In this document: one piece after another, positions 62,901 to 64,000 of the stretch
How positions within the stretch are numbered: position 1 is the first letter of the stretch
How the letters are laid out: every line of letters starts with the position of its first letter
Assembly (NCBI GenBank): GCA_012064415.1
Contig: SSNU01000254.1
Location: 1 to 64,000, forward strand
Direction of reading: 5' to 3'
Length of the DNA: 64,000 nt
Source of the DNA: Gyrodactylus bullatarudis
Lineage: Eukaryota > Platyhelminthes > Monogenea > Gyrodactylidea > Gyrodactylidae
Position numbers and translations under genes: made by a program
The notes under the pieces: generated by a model
The model's input: only the letters and a program-made list of their open reading frames with translations
What the model was told of the DNA's origin: nothing
The model's database searches: none

Positions 62901-63237
62901 GAAAACAGTCAGTGGAGAAGTTGAGAACTACAAATCAATTAGTTAGGACTCTTGATCCACTTTACCAACAACAGTTGACTTTTAACACCCCGTATCATGG
63001 TAAAATTCTACAAGTTTGTTTTTATCTATCTATGACAAGATTTAAGCCTTATTTAATACACTTTTATTCAAGGTCAGTGTTTGGGGTGAATTCGGTCGGA
63101 TGGAGAAAAAAATATTCATGGGCATGTGCGAGATTGTCCTCGATGATCTCGAGATTAGCAATATTGTTTTTGGCTGGTACAAACTCTTTGGAATGATTGC
63201 GTCAAACTTGCAAAATTTCACTTCAAAGAACCTTTGA
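53989..63237 (+). CDS. Rim: RIM, regulating synaptic membrane exocytosis protein
   Basis: Active-zone scaffold that binds Rab3/Rab27 and Munc13 and tethers calcium channels. Sixteen exons join in frame to about 1322 residues: 53989-54101, 54231-54615, 55333-55961, 56152-56279, 56354-56758, 56814-57201, 57372-57406, 57465-57574, 58022-58161, 59452-59720, 59773-59959, 60017-60151, 61951-62276, 62350-62566, 62677-63013, 63073-63237. Domains: Rab-binding helix (PDLSHLTPEERQII); FYVE-type zinc finger from residue 118 (CKLCKKTKFADTLGHQCQKC, CSKC, CWICLQC); PDZ about 575-680; C2A about 732-868; the RIM motif KFSNVLGLSRKSSSTSNLG; and C2B about 1185-1310 (GPGQLVGRQ, APYVKLHLLEG, LDPLYQQQL, VWGEFGRMEKK). 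The C-terminal tail is shorter than in vertebrate RIMs. Upstream exons or isoforms are possible. Confidence 0.95.
60405..61156. mobile_element. hAT-like insertion in a RIM intron
   Basis: The element begins TAGGGCAACCAGAAAAAGGC and ends GGTTCTCCTA, whose reverse complement TAGGAGAACC matches the start at 8 of 10 positions. Both sides carry ATTATAAC (60397-60404 and 61157-61164), a perfect 8-bp target duplication. Runs of AAAAAGGC occur near both ends. The 752-base interior has no long ORF, so it is non-autonomous or decayed. Confidence 0.7.
61619..61627 (+). CDS. candidate 9-nt microexon of RIM
   Basis: TACCCAAAA sits between a strong acceptor (TATCTTCCTGTTGCTAG) and a good donor (GTATGTG) inside the 1.8 kb intron between exons 12 and 13. 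Nine bases keep the frame, changing the junction from HLAPKK to HFTQKAPKK. Confidence 0.35.
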
Positions 63238-64000
63238 GTATCTTTATCACTGTTGAGACATGTTGAACGCATAAATAATGATTGCAAAAATTTCCTGGCT
63301 GTGCCTTAAGACTTGAAACAATCTCTAAGAGTATAATTAACTAAAACTTGAGAACTTCCCTGTTCTGATGACAATCTAAAAAATGTATGTATTTATGAAT
63401 GAGATTACCCAAAGTTCCTTTCTCATTCAGAAAATTTTAGGTCTTTACTCTTCTTGATAATAATAAGATTATATCCAGATTATTTTGAAATTAAAACCAA
63501 ATTTGAACCAAACAGAGATGCAGCTATTTCCAAACGAACATCCGAGAGTTTAATATCCTTATGCATTATTATTATTATCATGTCAGTAACCAAGATTATT
63601 ATTAAAAGTATATTATATTCAATGATTTTAATATTAAAAAATATTTCCTAATGATCATGATTCGATTCTCTCCTACGACTGGCTTTGAGGAGAGACTCTC
63701 GAATCTTTTTGGACACGTCAAATGTACTCTTTTAACTATTCATTTTTGTGATAATCCACCAGAAATAGAAATCCTAATAAAATTTAACCCATAGAAGCAT
63801 TTATCACATAGAAAAAAGAAGACATGAACCAAGACAGATTCTCTAACCTAATGTAATAAATGTAATAATGATACCTTTGAAAAATTCCTTATCAATGCTT
63901 ACTATTATATCTATTATTATATTATTCTATCTATATCTTTTTCTGGTAATACCCAAGGACTTAGAGTATAAAAGATGCAAGAAATTCAGCAAATACAGTA
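63238..64000. other. RIM 3' UTR and downstream DNA
   Basis: AATAAA near 63776 could end the RIM transcript. A frame near 63480-63570 reads FEPNRDAAISKRTSESLISL, faintly like the Ser-rich tails of other RIMs, but no splice pair puts it in frame. Confidence 0.35.

Noticed and set aside
63454..63651. 65-codon ORF after RIM
   Set aside because: Probably 3' UTR; the slight RIM-tail likeness cannot be spliced in frame.
1..64000. CRISPR arrays, bacterial operons, prophage
   Set aside because: No regular spaced repeats or prokaryotic gene organisation; split genes show a eukaryotic genome.

Overview
The window looks like AT-rich nuclear DNA of an arthropod, most likely a crustacean such as a parasitic copepod. 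Genes are split by GT-AG introns, some only 32-40 bases long. Intergenic DNA is full of decayed DNA transposons. The best-recognised genes (RIM, a FMRFamide-receptor-like GPCR, a ubiquitin protease, mitochondrial L16, cyclophilin A) are animal genes. Species is an inference; no rRNA or mitochondrial marker is present.

Layout. 1-4000: a possible gene end, then three unrelated-looking but compositionally similar Cys/Gln/Pro-rich proteins in tandem (+). 4748-8702: a 12-exon USP-type deubiquitinase (+), reconstructed in frame to about 657 residues. 10403-12928: a six-exon gene of unknown function (-), 468 residues, helical with an acidic tail; unassigned ORFs lie upstream. 15014-21200: a transposon graveyard with a frameshifted Gag-like ORF, a TA-flanked MITE, a hAT transposase relic with inverted arms, another long inverted repeat and a tRNA-Glu-like element. 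21679-33345: exons of a rhodopsin-family peptide GPCR (-) around a roughly 9 kb intron. 36680-39034: two cyclophilin genes sharing a 430-base stretch that is identical base for base. 40190-41591: a pair of small paralogous proteins I do not recognise (-). 42340-43095: mitochondrial ribosomal protein L16 (-), head to head with 43204-52543, an eight-exon Ig-type membrane receptor (+, about 754 residues). 53989-63237: a 16-exon RIM gene (+, about 1322 residues) with RabBD/zinc finger, PDZ and two C2 domains.

RIM organises synaptic-vesicle release sites, while the Ig receptor and the GPCR would act at the cell surface. The genes do not form one pathway; this is ordinary eukaryotic gene order. No CRISPR, operon, prophage or rRNA was seen. 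The most notable observations are the cyclophilin identity tract, the unknown small-protein pair, the Cys-rich cluster, the ultrashort introns, two hAT-like insertions with intact 8-bp target duplications, and a candidate 9-nt microexon in RIM. All exon models were spliced by hand from reading frame and splice-site signals; none has transcript support.
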